DNA of 64,000 nt from NCBI GenBank assembly GCA_023375785.1, contig SZWC01001202.1:208820-272819 (forward strand), written 5' to 3'. Positions 14,141-25,148 of the stretch are shown here, piece after piece. The stretch is from Penium margaritaceum (taxonomy: Eukaryota > Streptophyta > Zygnematophyceae > Desmidiales > Peniaceae). The notes beneath the pieces were generated by a model. The model made no database searches. It was given only the letters and a program-made list of their open reading frames with translations, and was not told the DNA's origin. Position 1 is the stretch's first letter; each line of letters opens with the position of its first letter. Both the position numbers and the translations under genes were made by a program.

Positions 14141-17100
14141 ATTTATTGACTAGCAAGTACAAAGAATTTAAACAAGTAGTGGAACGGTGTGGCTACCATG
14201 CACAATGACCAACGAGATTGGGCACGTGCCACTTACCATGACCAAATAACTTTACTATGTGTGTTCAACGTTCACAACCCATAAAACGGGTCACGAATTG
14301 TCAGAGGGGGAAACAATGGTTTGGGAATACTAGATACCAACTAGCAAGTACAACGACCTTTAGTCATTAGTAGCACTGTGTGGCTACAATGCACAATGAA
14401 CGACCAAAGTAGGCATGTGTACTGCCTTCAACAAAAGAAATCTGCTATGTGGTTAATGTTGACAACTCATAAAACGAGTCACAAATGGTCAGCGGGGGAA
14501 ACAATGGTTTGGGAACACCAAGTATCAACTAGCAAGCACAAGGAGTTGCAATTCGTTTTGGCACGGTGTGGATACCATGCACGATGACCAACCAAAGTAG
14601 GCATACGTCACTGACCATGACCAAATAATGTCACCATGGGTGGTACACTTTGACAACTCATAACACGAGTCACAAATGGTCAGAGTGTAAGATAATGGTT
14701 TCTTAATACTAGTTATCGACTAGAAAGTACAAATACCTTCAATATGTTGTGGCACAGTGTGGCTACAATGCACAGTGACCAACCAAAGTTTGCACATGTC
14801 ACTGACCATGAACAAAGAATTTCACGTCATGTGGTGAATGTTGACAACTCACAACCCGAGTCATAGATATTCAGAGGGGGTACCAATGGATTGGGAACAC
14901 TAGCTATCAACTAGAAAGCACAAAGACCTTTGATACATAGTGACAGGACGGGGTAACCATGTACAATGACAAACCAAAGTAGGCACATGTCACTAACCAT
15001 GACCAAACGGATTTCAGAGTGTGTGCTCAACGTTGACAGATCATAACATGAGTCACAGATGGTCAGAGGACGAACCAATGGTCTGGGAACATCAGGTATC
15101 AACTAGCAAGCACAAGGACCTTCAACAAGTTGTGGCACGGTGTGGATACCATGCACGATGACCAACCAAAGAAGGCATATGTCACTGACCATGACCAAAT
15201 AATGTCAATACGTTTGGTAAACTTTGAAAGCTCATAACACAAGTCACAATTGGTCAGGGTGGAAGACAATGGTTCGTGAATACCATGTATTGAGTAGCAA
15301 GTACAAATACCTTCAATATGTAGTGGCACAGCGTGGCTACCATGCACAGTGACCAACCAAAGTATGCATGTCACTGACCATGACAAACCAATTTCACTTC
15401 ATGTGGTCAGTATTGACAACTCACAACACGAGTCACATATAGTCAAAGGGGGGCAACAATGGTTTGCGAACACTAGCTACTAACCAGAAAGGACATATAC
15501 CATTAATAGGTAGTGACATGGCGTGGTAACCATGTACAGTGACAACCGAAAGTAGGCAAATGTCACTAACCATGACCAAACAAATTTCACAGTGTGTGGT
15601 CAATATTAAATACTCATAACACGAGTCACAAATGCTGAGAGGGGCAAACAATGGATTGGGAACACTAGTTGTCAACCAGCAAGTACGAAGAATTTCAACA
15701 AGAAGTGGCACGGTTTGGCTAGCGTGCACAGTGACCAACCAAAGGATGAATACGTCACTGACTATGAACGAAGAAATCCTGTATGCGTGGTCAACATTGA
15801 CAGCTCATAACATGAGTCACAAATTGTCAGAGGGAGAGACAATGGTTTGGGAACCCTATGCATGGACAAGAAAGGACAAATAACTTCAATACGTAGTGGT
15901 ACGGTGTGACTACTGTGCACACCAAATGACCAAACGAGGCATATGTCACTGACCATGACCAAAGAATTTCAATATGGATAGTCAATGTTCACCAACCATA
16001 ACACGAGTCACAAATGGTCAGAGGGGGGAACAATGGTTCCGGAATATCTGTTTTCAACTAGCAAGTACAACACCCTTCAATCAGTAGTAGCACAATGTGG
16101 CTACCATGCACAATGACAGATTAAAGTAGGCATATGTGCTGCCTTTTACCAAAGAAATCCGCAGTGTGTGGTCAACGTTGACAACTCGTAATACCAGTCA
16201 CAAATGGTCAAAGGGGGAAACAATGGTTTGGAAACACCAAGTATCAATTAGGAAGCACAAGGAGCTTCAATACGTTGTGGCACAGTGTGGATACCATGCA
16301 CAATGACCAACAAAAGTAGGCATATGTCACTGACCATGAACAAAGAATTTCACTTTATGTGGTCAACATTTACAACTCACAACATGGGTCACAGATAGTC
16401 AGAGGGGGCTAACAATGGGTTGGGAATACTAGCTGTCAACAAGAAAGAAGAATGACCTTTCATATGTAATGACATCGCTTGGTAACCATGTACAGTAAAA
16501 AACCAAAGTAGGCATGTGACACAAAACATGACCAAACGGATTCCACAATGTGTGGTCAACGTTGAAAACTCATAACACGAGTCACAAATGGTCAGTGGGG
16601 GAAAGCATGGGTTGGGAACACTTGTTATCAACTAGCAAGTAGAAAGATTTTCAACAAGTAGTGGCTCGGTGTGGCTAGTGTGCACAGTGACCAACCAAAT
16701 GATGCATATGTCACTCACTATGACCGACGAAGTCCACTATGTGTGGTCAACATTGACAACTCACAACACGAGTCACAAATGGTCAGAGGGAGAGGCAATG
16801 GTTTGGGAACCATATGTATCCACTAAAAAGGACAAGGAATTTCAATACGTAGTGGCACGGTGTGCCAAAATTGCACACAAAATAACCAAACTAGGCATAT
16901 GTCAGTGACCATGATGAGAGAATTTCAACATGGGTGGTCAACGTTGACCAACCATAACACGAGTCAAAAACGGTCAAGGGGGGAATCAATGCTATGGGAA
17001 TATGAGTTCTCAACTAGAAAGTACAATGACCGTCAGTCAATAGTAGCACGGTGTGGCTACCATGCACAATGACCAAGCAAAGTAGGCATATGTACTGCCT

Positions 17101-18476
17101 TTGACCAAAGAAATATGCTGTGTGTGGTCAACATTGACAACTCATAATACCAGTCACAAATGGTCAGAGGGGGAAACAATGGTTTGGGAAGACCAAGTAT
17201 CAAAAAGCAAGCACAAGGAGCTTCAATATGTTGTCGCACGGTGTGGATACCATGCACGATGACCAACCAAAGTAGGCATATGTCACTGACCATGACCAAA
17301 TAATGGCACTAAGTGTGGTAAACCTTGACAACTCATAACACGAGTCACAAATGGTCAGAGGGGGAAACAATGGTTTGGGAAGACCAAGTATCAAAAAGCA
17401 AGCACAAGGAGCTTCAATATGTTGTCGCACGGTGTGGATACCATGCACGATGACCAACCAAAGTAGGCATATGTCACTGACCATGACCAAATAATGGCAC
17501 TAAGTGTGGTAAACCTTGACAACTCATAACACGAGTCACAAATGGTCAGGGTGGAAGATAGTGGTTTGTGAATACTAGTTCCCGACTAGCAAGTACAAAT
17601 ACCTTCAATATGCAGTGGCACAGTGTTGCTAGAATGCACAGTGACCAGCCAAAGTATGCATATGTCACTGACCATGAACAAAGAATCTCACTTCATGTGG
17701 TCAACATTTACAACTCACAGCACGGGTCAAAGATAGTCAGAGGGGGGCTAACAATGGTTTGGGGACACTAGCTGTCAACAAGAAAGCACAAAGACCTTTG
17801 ATACGTAATGACACAGCGTGGTAACCATGTACAGTGACAAACCAAAGTAGGCATGTGTCACAAACCATGACCAAACAGATTTCACAGTGCGTGGTCAACG
17901 TTGAAAACTCATAACACGAGTCACAAATGTTCCGTGGGGGAAACCATGGGTTGGGAACTCTAGTTATCGACTAGCAAGTAGAAAGATTTTCAACAAGTAG
18001 TGGCACGGTGTGGCTAGCGTGCACAGTGACCAACCAAAGGATGCATATGTCACTGACTATGACCGAAGAAGTCTATTATGAGTCGTCAACATTGACAACT
18101 CATAACACGAGTCACAAATGGTCAGAGGGAGAGACAATGGGTTGGGAACCCTATGAATTGACTAGAAAGGACAAGGAACTTCAATACGTAGTGGCACGAT
18201 GTGGCTAATATGCAAACCAAACAACCAAACTACGCATTTGTCACTGACCATGACGAGCGAATTTCAATATGGGTGGTCAAAGTTGACCAACCATAACACG
18301 AGTCAAAAACGGTAAGTGGAGGAAACAATGCTATGGGAATATCAGTTCTCAACGAGCACGTACAACGACCTTCAGTCAGTAGTAGCACGGTGTGGCTACC
18401 ATGCAGGATAAACGACCAAAGAAGGCATATGTACTGCCTTTGATCAAAGAAATCTGCTGTGTGTGGTCAACATTGA
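14141..18476 (+). repeat. Satellite array, forward, up to the Copia insertion
   Basis: Continuous monomers with the same class markers. A near-perfect 191-bp neighbouring duplication lies at about 17154-17535 (the rare variant GGGAAGACCAAGTATC appears in both copies). The array is cut inside a class-D monomer at GTCAACATTGA, where the Copia element begins. Positions 18472-18476 (ATTGA) are the left target-site duplication. No gene is seen. Confidence 0.93.
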
Positions 18477-18540
18477 TGTTGGAATGATGCTCCTCACCAT
18501 GGCAGGAGTGACTCCAAAAAGGAACACCAAAAAAGACAAG

Positions 18541-18620
18541 CCTTAGTGGCTTAGTGGTTAATGGTGTCCACCTCTAGAGGCAGGGGCCCGGGTTCAAGTC
18601 CCACAAGATGAAATTCTGCC
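18541..18620 (+). promoter_or_regulatory. tRNA-like segment with Pol III A and B boxes inside the Copia LTR
   Basis: TGGCTTAGTGG fits the A-box consensus TRGYNNARNGG. GGTTCAAGTCC fits the B-box consensus GGTTCGANTCC with one change. They lie about 40 bases apart, as in tRNA genes and tRNA-derived SINEs. The same segment is present in the 3' LTR at about 22945-23025, so it was in the LTR before this insertion. No full cloverleaf was recognised. Whether it is a captured SINE head or drives Pol III transcription is unknown. Confidence 0.6.
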
Positions 18621-18687
18621 CTGCCTCATGGGAGGTGGAAAATAGATGCCAGGAAGCTAGCTCAACCTCAAGAGTTCCTCTTTAAGT

Positions 18688-18978
18688 TTCTAGAAGGCCA
18701 TGTGAGGGTCCAGGAAGGTGGCACACCTTCTAGAAGGGGTGACTTGTCCTACAAGGCATCTAGTTGTGTCTTGGTCTTCTGCACACCTTCCCTCCTACTA
18801 GAAGCAAGCTGAGGAATCTAGGAAGGGGCAGACGCTTCTAGAGGAGGGAAGGGATGCCTTCCTAGGTGGGAAAAGGACAGCCTACCAAGGAGCACTCTAG
18901 AAGCCATAGAATCTGCTAGGAAGCTCCAAATCTGGCATGCTTTGGTGTTCTGGAAATCTTAGATCAGTGACTATAAAA
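18688..18978 (+). promoter_or_regulatory. Copia LTR promoter: TATA box with heat-shock-element-like palindromes
   Basis: TATAAAA lies at 18972-18978. Upstream, the TTCnnGAA pattern (two facing half-sites of the heat-shock element) occurs at 18688-18695, 18728-18735 and 18948-18955, the last about 17 bp before the TATA box. The 3' LTR keeps all three (23094-23101, 23134-23141, 23354-23361). Each has only two half-sites rather than the three of a strong element, so heat response is a hypothesis. Confidence 0.4.
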
Positions 18979-19178
18979 TGCCACTGCTTGTGAGCCTTGA
19001 TCAAATGTTAATTCCCATCCATTTGGGGACAAGACTATTGCCTCACTCTCTGACCAGATTTTGCCATCCTTGGAACCAGTTGCCTCCACAGTTTCAGTCT
19101 CTCCAAAAACAGTTGGTGGTGTGAAACGGCCACTGCTAGCGACGCTCCAGGGTGCACACTCACCCTCAGGCCAACAAA

Positions 19179-19193
19179 GGGTTATGGGCCCAC
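19179..19193 (+). other. Primer binding site matching the inside of initiator-Met tRNA
   Basis: GGGTTATGGGCCCAC begins two bases after the LTR. It is complementary to the anticodon stem-loop region (GTGGGCCCATAACCC) of plant initiator-Met tRNA, not to the tRNA 3' end. Drosophila copia and yeast Ty5 are known to prime from a cleaved half of this tRNA in this way. The tRNA sequence is recalled, not searched. Confidence 0.75.
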
Positions 19194-19244
19194 GCCTCTA
19201 AGAGATTCAAAGCTAGCTTGATTTCATGCTCCCAACAGCAAGAC

Positions 19245-20000
19245 ATGGCAACCAGTGAGCAAGAGAGCAGCCGCGCTGTCCTTAAGTTTGATGGGATAGG
19301 CTTTGCCTTGTGGAGGTGGCAGTTTGAGGTCTTCCTTGACGACAAGGGACTACTTGAGCTCGTAAAAGGTGATGAGACTGCTTCGCCGGAGACTGCAACG
19401 GCTGAGGTGAAGGAGGCATACAAGAAGCGCAACAAAAAGGCATTGGCACTCCTTCTATCCGCGTTATGCCCACCACAACTTGGGCACATCCAAGGATGCA
19501 CCCTGGCCGCGGATGCATGGTTAAAACCCTGCTCCATCTACCAGTCAAGCAATCTTGCCAATCAGCTCTTCATCTTCAAACGGCTCGTCACCCTCCGAGC
19601 CAACGAAGGCGACAACATCATGGAGATCATGCAGCATATTAAGTCCCTCGCAGCGGAGTGCGTGGCCACGGGTTGGGAGGTCGACTCTCAGTTGCAAGCT
19701 ATGATCCTCCTTCTGGCCTTGCCAGACAGTTGGAGACCCATGATCACAGTCCTTGGTGGCTGGCCTTCCGACGAGCTGAAGTACCCAAAGGTTGCTGAGT
19801 ACGTGCGCAATGAGTGGATGCGACGTGGCGGTCGAGAGAGTGCAGCGGCATCAACTTCAGCTTACACGGTTCATCCTCAAAGGGGAGGTCGAGGCAACAA
19901 GTCGAAGGGTGCCAAACAGGGCACTAAGAAGGGTGACAAGAAAGGGGAGTGCTTCAACTGCGGCAAGGAGGGCCACTACGCGCGCAACTGTCCGAAGAAG
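19245..20000 (+). CDS. Copia gag block
   Basis: The likely start is the ATG at 19245 (MATSEQESSR), 69 bases past the LTR; an upstream in-frame ATG at 19152 lies inside the LTR. The Copia gag core follows (DGIGFALWRWQFEVFLDDKG). A basic, Gly-rich linker precedes one CCHC knuckle, CFNCGKEGHYARNC, at 19950-19991. The product would form the virus-like particle and package the RNA. It continues in frame into protease, as is usual for single-frame Copia polyproteins. Confidence 0.85.
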
Positions 20001-20079
20001 AAAACAGATCGGTCGCAGCGGGGCGGGAAGAAAGATGAGCACGCCCTTATGGCGTACAACTCCACCAACTTGAAGGATC

Positions 20080-21330
20080 CGGGAGTTGCCGTCACCGACT
20101 CTGGATCAGGCCGCCACACGCAATGCAACAGGGCGGCATTTGTCACCTACGGCGCCTCGGAGAGACGCATGACGGTGGCCAATGGAAAAACAAAGGTGGC
20201 CGCCGGTGAGGGTAACGTCCGCATTGAGTCAATTGTGGATGGGAAACCTGTCACGAGCATAATCTACGATGTGCTGCATATGCCTAACTTTGGGGCAAAC
20301 CTGCTCTCCGTCAGCCGCCTTACCNTTTCTCCATCAACAGTGAAGGAGATGGCTAAGAGGGAAGTGGTGCGGGGTCTCCAAATCAGCGGCCTTGATGGAA
20401 CCAAGGAGACCGTGTGTGAGCCATGCATCATTGGCAAATCAACTCGGCAGCCGTTTGTCGCCAAGGGGACGCGTGCATCGGCAAAACTGGCCGTGGTACA
20501 CACAGATGTGTGTGGACCGCTTGAGAGCTCCATCGGCGGAGCTCGCTACTTCCTCCCCTTCATCAATGACCACAGCCGGAAACTCTACCTCTACCCAATG
20601 AAGCGGAAGAGTGAGGTCCTTGCGTGCATGCAAGAGTTTGTGGCTGATGTGGAGCGGCAAACAGAGTTGAAGGTGAAGGCGTTCAGGAGTGACAACGGCG
20701 GTGAATATGCGGGGTGCCTTGGGTGGATGAAGAGCAAGGGGATTGAGTGGCAGAAAACAACTCCACACTCCCCACAACAGAATGGTATCACAGAGAGAGA
20801 GAATCGCACAATCCTTAACATGGTGCGATCCATGTTGAGCGACGCTGGCCTTACACAATGGTACTGGGCGGAGGCGGCAAGGACAGCAGCGTACATCATG
20901 AATCTCATGCCGACCAAGCCGCTGAAGGACAAGGAGAGCAATGCGTGGAAGACGCCACAAGAGGTGTGGAGGGGGAGGAAGCCGGCGGTGGGTCACCTCC
21001 GCACGTTTGGTTGTGTTGCACATGCAATGGTGCAGGCATGTGAGGGAGGGAGCAAGCTGGACCCGCGTACCCGCCGGTGTATTTTCCTTCGATATGAGAG
21101 CGGAAGCAAGGAGTATCGGCTCTTTGACCCAAGGAGGCAGCAGATTGTGCGGAGTCGCAACGTCACGTTCGACGAGAAAAGCCGTTGGACAAACAAGGAG
21201 GCAGGTCTCTCCAAGAGGGGGGAGTGGATGCCACTCCTTGAGGGGGAGACGCCGGAGAACGTGAATGAGGGTGACGTCCTCGCAGCAGCACCAGCCGGAG
21301 AGGATCGCCCGAGGGATGGGCAAACGGCAC
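20080..21330 (+). CDS. Copia protease and integrase blocks
   Basis: Protease is marked by TDSGSG near 20095. Integrase follows: the CEPCIIGK part of its zinc-binding end near 20416, then the DDE core with VHTDVCGPL near 20500, FRSDNGGEY near 20683 and HSPQQNGITERENR near 20767, and the Copia-typical GHLRTFGCVA near 20990. Protease would cleave the polyprotein; integrase would join the cDNA to the genome. An unknown base at 20325 lies between the two domains, where the sequence is shorter than usual for the family, so the assembly may have collapsed there. Confidence 0.85.
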
Positions 21331-21599
21331 AATTTGTTCGACCAGTTCAGATGAGGAATCGGAAGCACCGGAGATGGACGTGGAGGCGGGGAGTGGATCG
21401 ATGTCTCCAAGGTCTCCAAGAGAGGGGGAGCAAGCGCTTGGAGAGGATGGCGCCAAAAGGGGACAGCAACAACAACAACCGCCTCAAGAGCCCCGCATGA
21501 GCAGCCGTGTGCGAAGAAGGACAAAAAGGTATGATGCCAACAAGGGAATTTGGACTGGGTTTGCACAAGCCTTCTTCACGCAAGAGGAGCCTCAATCTG

Positions 21600-22930
21600 T
21601 AAAGGAGGCACTGCAGCGGAAGGATGGGGCTGAGTGGGAGGGAGCAATAAAATCTGAGCTTGCCGCCCACAAGGAGAACGGCAGTTGGGAGCTAGTTGAC
21701 CGGCCGGAGGGCGAGAAGATCATCGGCTCCAAGTGGATCTTCCGGAAGAAGCTCAGAAAGGAGGGGAAGGTGGAGCCATACAAGGCGCGGCTGGTGGCGA
21801 AAGGATATGCCCAGAGAAAAGGGGAGCACTACGACGAGACCTTTGCACCAGTTGCTAAGTTTGCCTCCGTCCGTACTATCCTCTCGGTGGCAGCGGCACG
21901 CGACTACGAAATCCACCAAATGGACGTGAAAACCGCGTTCCTCAATGGCGACCTGGACAAGGAAGTATACATGGAGGTGCCAGAGGGGGTGGATGCGCCG
22001 CAAGGGAAGGTGTGCCGGCTTCGCAGGGCGCTCTATGGACTGAAGCAAGCTCCGCGCATGTGGTACCTCAAGATGGATAGTTTCATGGGTGAGCTTGGCT
22101 TCAAGCGCTGCGAGGCCGATCACAGCGTGTACGTGCGTAATCAACAAGGACTCCACCAAATTGTCGTACTCTACGTGGATGACCTCATCCTTGTGTCTTC
22201 AGATGAGGGGGAGCTCAAGAGCCTGAAGCAACAACTTGGCGGCCGGTGCAAGATGACAGACATGGGCGAGCTTGACTACTACCTTGGCATCGCCATCAAG
22301 AGGGACCGCAAAGCATGCACGCTGGAGATGGGTCAAGAAAAATATGTGCAGGAGGTGCTCCGCCGCTACAACATGGAGGAGTGCAACCCCATCGGCACAC
22401 CTATGACAACGACATGTGAGCTGAGCTTGAGCATGGGCCCGAGCACGGAGGAAGAGAAGGCAGAGATGGCTGGAGTACCGTACCAATCCGCAGTTGGCAG
22501 CATACTGTATGCCATGGTGGCGACGCGGCCTGACCTTGCCTTTGCCGAAGGACAAGTGAGCCACTATGTTGCTGATCCGGGGCCGCTACATTGGCAAGCG
22601 GTGAAGAGAATCCTCCGCTACTTGAAGGCAACGACATATTCGCGACTTGTGTTTGGAGGGGGAGCGCGGAGTTGGTTGGCTACTCTCATGCTGACTGGGC
22701 AGGTGACGTTGATGACCGCAAGTCAACATCAGGCTATGTTTTTGTGCTTGGTGGTGCAGCGGTGTCTTGGGCGAGCCGGAAGCAGGACAGTGTGGCTCTA
22801 TCCAGCACTGAGGCGGAGTATATTGCGAACGCGGAAGCCGCAAAGGAGGCACTATGGCTGCGGCGATTGCTCAAGGAGATTGGGGTGCCACAAAAGAAGC
22901 CAAGGGCACTCAATGTTGACAACATGAGTG
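21600..22930 (+). pseudogene. Copia reverse transcriptase and RNase H blocks
   Basis: Reverse transcriptase markers: SKWIFRKKL near 21730, KARLVAKGYAQ near 21783, MDVKTAFLNGDL near 21921, YGLKQAPRMWY near 22035 and the catalytic YVDDLIL near 22172. RNase H is recognised by [17 protein letters not shown] near 22690 and SSTEAEYIA near 22800, close to the unknown base that ends the block. These enzymes copy the RNA genome into cDNA. The block is part of a broken copy. Confidence 0.85.
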
Positions 22931-22935
22931 CCATN

Positions 22936-23582
22936 AAAAAGACAAGCCTTAGTGGCTTAGTGGTTAATGGTGTCCACCTCTAGAGGCAGGGGCCCGGGTT
23001 CAAGTCCCACAAGATGAAATTCTGCCCTGCCTCAAGGGAGGTGGAAAATAGATGCCAGGAAGCTAGCTCAACCTCTAGAGTTCCTCTTTAAGTTTCTAGA
23101 AGGCCAGGTGAGGGTCGAGGAAGGTGGCACACCTTCTAGAAGAGGTGACTTGTCCTACAAGGCATCTAGAGGTGTCTTGGTCTTCTAGACACCTTCCCTC
23201 CTACTAGAAGCAAGCTGAGGAATCTAGGAAGGGGCAGAAGCTTCTAGAGGAGGGAAGGGATGCCTTCATAGGTGGAAAAAGGACAGCCTATCAAGGAGCA
23301 CTCTAGAAGCTATAGAATCTGCTAGGAAGCTCCAAATCTGGTATGCTTTGGTGTTCTGGAAAGCTTAGATCAGTGACTATGAAATGCCACTGCTTGTGAG
23401 CCTTCATCAAGTGTTTATTCCCATCCAATTGAGGACAAAACTATTGCCTCAATCTCTGACCAGATTTTGCCATCCATGGAACCAGTTGCCTCCACAGTTT
23501 CAGTCTCTCCAAAAACAGTTGGTGGTGTGAAACGGCCACTGCTAGGGACCCTCCAGGGTGCACACTCACCCTCAGGCCAACA
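22936..23582 (+). repeat. Copia 3' LTR (partial in the assembly)
   Basis: Matches the 5' LTR from about its 54th base to its end. The first bases of the LTR and the polypurine tract are not represented because the sequence joins here through an unknown base. The tRNA-like segment and the TTCnnGAA motifs are kept. It is followed by the ATTGA target duplication at 23583-23587. Confidence 0.9.
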
Positions 23583-24526
23583 ATTGACAACTCATAATAC
23601 GAGTCACAAATGGTTCAGAGGGGGAAAGAATGGTTTGGGAATACCAAGAATCAAAAAGCAAGCACAAGGAGCTTCAATACGTTGTGGCACGGTGTGGATA
23701 CCATGCACGATGACCAACCAAAGTAGGCATATGTCACTGACCATGACCAAATAACGACACTTAGTGTGGTAAACCTTGCCAACTCATAACACGATTAACA
23801 GATGGTCAGGATGGAAGATAATGGGTTGTGAATACGAGTTATTGACTAGCAAGTACAAATATGTAGTGGCACAGTTTGGCTACAATGCACAGTGACCAAC
23901 CAAAGCATGCATATGTCATGGACCATGAACAAAGAGTTTCACTTCTGATGGTCAGCGTTGACAACTCACAACACGAGTCACTGATAGTCAGAGGGGGTAA
24001 TAATGGTTTGGGAACACTAGCTATCAACTAGAAAGCACAAAGACCTTCAATACGTAATGACACGGCGTGGTAACCACGTACAGTGACAAACCAAACTAGG
24101 CATATGTCACTAACCATGACCGGAGAATTTCAATAAGGGTGATCAACACTCGCAACCCATTACATGGGTCACAAATGGTCAGAGGGGGAACACATGGTTT
24201 CAAAACACTATGTATCTTCTAGCAAGTACAAATAGTTTTCGTATGTATTCGCACGGTGTGGCTACCGTGCACAACGACCTACCCAAGTAGGCATACATCA
24301 CTGCTCATGACCAAAGAAGTTTAGTGTGTGTGGTCAACGTTGACAACTCATAATACAAGTAAAAAATGGGCAGAGGGATAAACAATGGTTTGGGAATACT
24401 CGGTATCGACTAGCAAGTAAAAAGACCTTCGATAAGTGGTGGTACAGTGTGGCTACCATACACAATGACCAACCAAAGTATGCTTGTGTCATGGAATATC
24501 ATGAAAAAAGTTTCACTGTGTGTAGT
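23583..24526 (+). repeat. Satellite array, forward, right of the Copia element
   Basis: The array resumes inside the interrupted monomer (ATTGACAACTCATAATACGAG) and ends with the two divergent monomers that precede the long non-satellite blocks. No gene is seen. Confidence 0.93.
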
Positions 24527-25148
24527 CCACTCTCCTTCTGACGGCAGGTCAATCGGAGCAATGGTTGAGAGGTTATTCAAGCTCAAAGTTGAAAAATTTG
24601 AAATTCCTTTTGCGTCAATCTTTTAATGATTCGACTTACTTTGTTATCATTCATACTTTTGAAAACTACCCTCTAATCTTACACCCCCTTATTCCGTGCC
24701 TGTTACCCATAGGAACCCTTATGATGTCATTTGGACATCATATGAACACCATGTGCGCTGGCTTAGTGTTTATAGAGTTAGATTCTGGAGCGGTCGGTCC
24801 AGGATTTGCATCCTTGTACGCGCAATATAAAATAGGCTCACGACCTGGGGGGGGGGGGGGGNNNNNNNNNNNNNNNNNNNNNNNNNNNNNNNNNNNNNNN
24901 NNNNNNNNNNNNNNNNNNNNNNGGGGGGGGGGGGGGGGGACGGCCGTGTTGTGATACCTCAACTCTACCTTCAAGCCTAAGCCGTGGCGGGGTAGGGGGG
25001 TGTCATAATGCGGTCAACAATCTGTTCTCCACATCGTCCACGGAACAACCCTCTAGGGGGGTGGGAGGAACTATTCCAGTTAAGACACCTACGCGTAACA
25101 AATCAACAAAAACTGACCTGGTGTCAAAGGGGGAAACCTTTTGCTATT
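24527..25148 (+). repeat. Non-satellite block, copy 4 (long form, contains an assembly gap)
   Basis: Same order as copies 2 and 3: AT-rich part, tRNA-like head (TGGCTTAGTG near 24769), G tract, GC-rich tail, ACGCGTAACAAATCAAC. The G tract is read from both sides (15 G before and 17 G after a run of unknown bases). Closest by eye to copy 2. The flanking monomers match those of the other long copies. Confidence 0.75.
24862..24922. other. Assembly gap (61 unknown bases) inside a G tract
   Basis: All bases are n, bounded by G runs at 24847-24861 and 24923-24939. The other block copies hold 11, 12 and 18 G at this point, so the gap is probably a homopolymer sequencing failure and its length a placeholder. 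Confidence 0.95.

Larger units (their letters stand above)
18477..19176 (+). repeat. Copia 5' LTR (700 bp)
   Basis: Begins TGTTGGAATG and ends CAGGCCAACA. It contains a tRNA-like segment near its start, several TCTAGA-centred motifs, and a TATA-like box at 18972-18978. The promoter, polyadenylation signal and R region of the element would lie here, as is usual for LTRs. Confidence 0.93.
18477..23582 (+). mobile_element. Ty1/Copia LTR retrotransposon inserted in the satellite
   Basis: The element starts TGTTGG and ends CCAACA, and is flanked by the direct repeat ATTGA at 18472-18476 and 23583-23587. Removing it restores the satellite sequence. Order of parts: 5' LTR, primer site, gag with CCHC knuckle, protease, integrase, reverse transcriptase, RNase H, partial 3' LTR. 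Integrase before reverse transcriptase is the Copia signature. Two single unknown bases in the assembly lie inside it, so its true length is uncertain. The LTRs differ by about 25-30 positions over some 645 bp by eye (about 4%), younger than the Gypsy copies here. It is broken, with a few breaks. Confidence 0.95.

Noticed and set aside
1-18476. Many short open frames (60-140 codons) on both strands with recurring peptides such as SDICLLWLVIVHGIHTVP
   Set aside because: They recur once per satellite monomer on either strand, with no start context, domain or codon signal. They are shadows of the repeat.
18541-18620. A functional tRNA gene
   Set aside because: Only the A and B boxes fit; no full cloverleaf or anticodon arm could be drawn, and the segment is duplicated as part of an LTR.
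21374-21660. Long minus-strand frames across the Copia element
   Set aside because: They lie opposite the recognisable Copia domains and contain no domain of their own.
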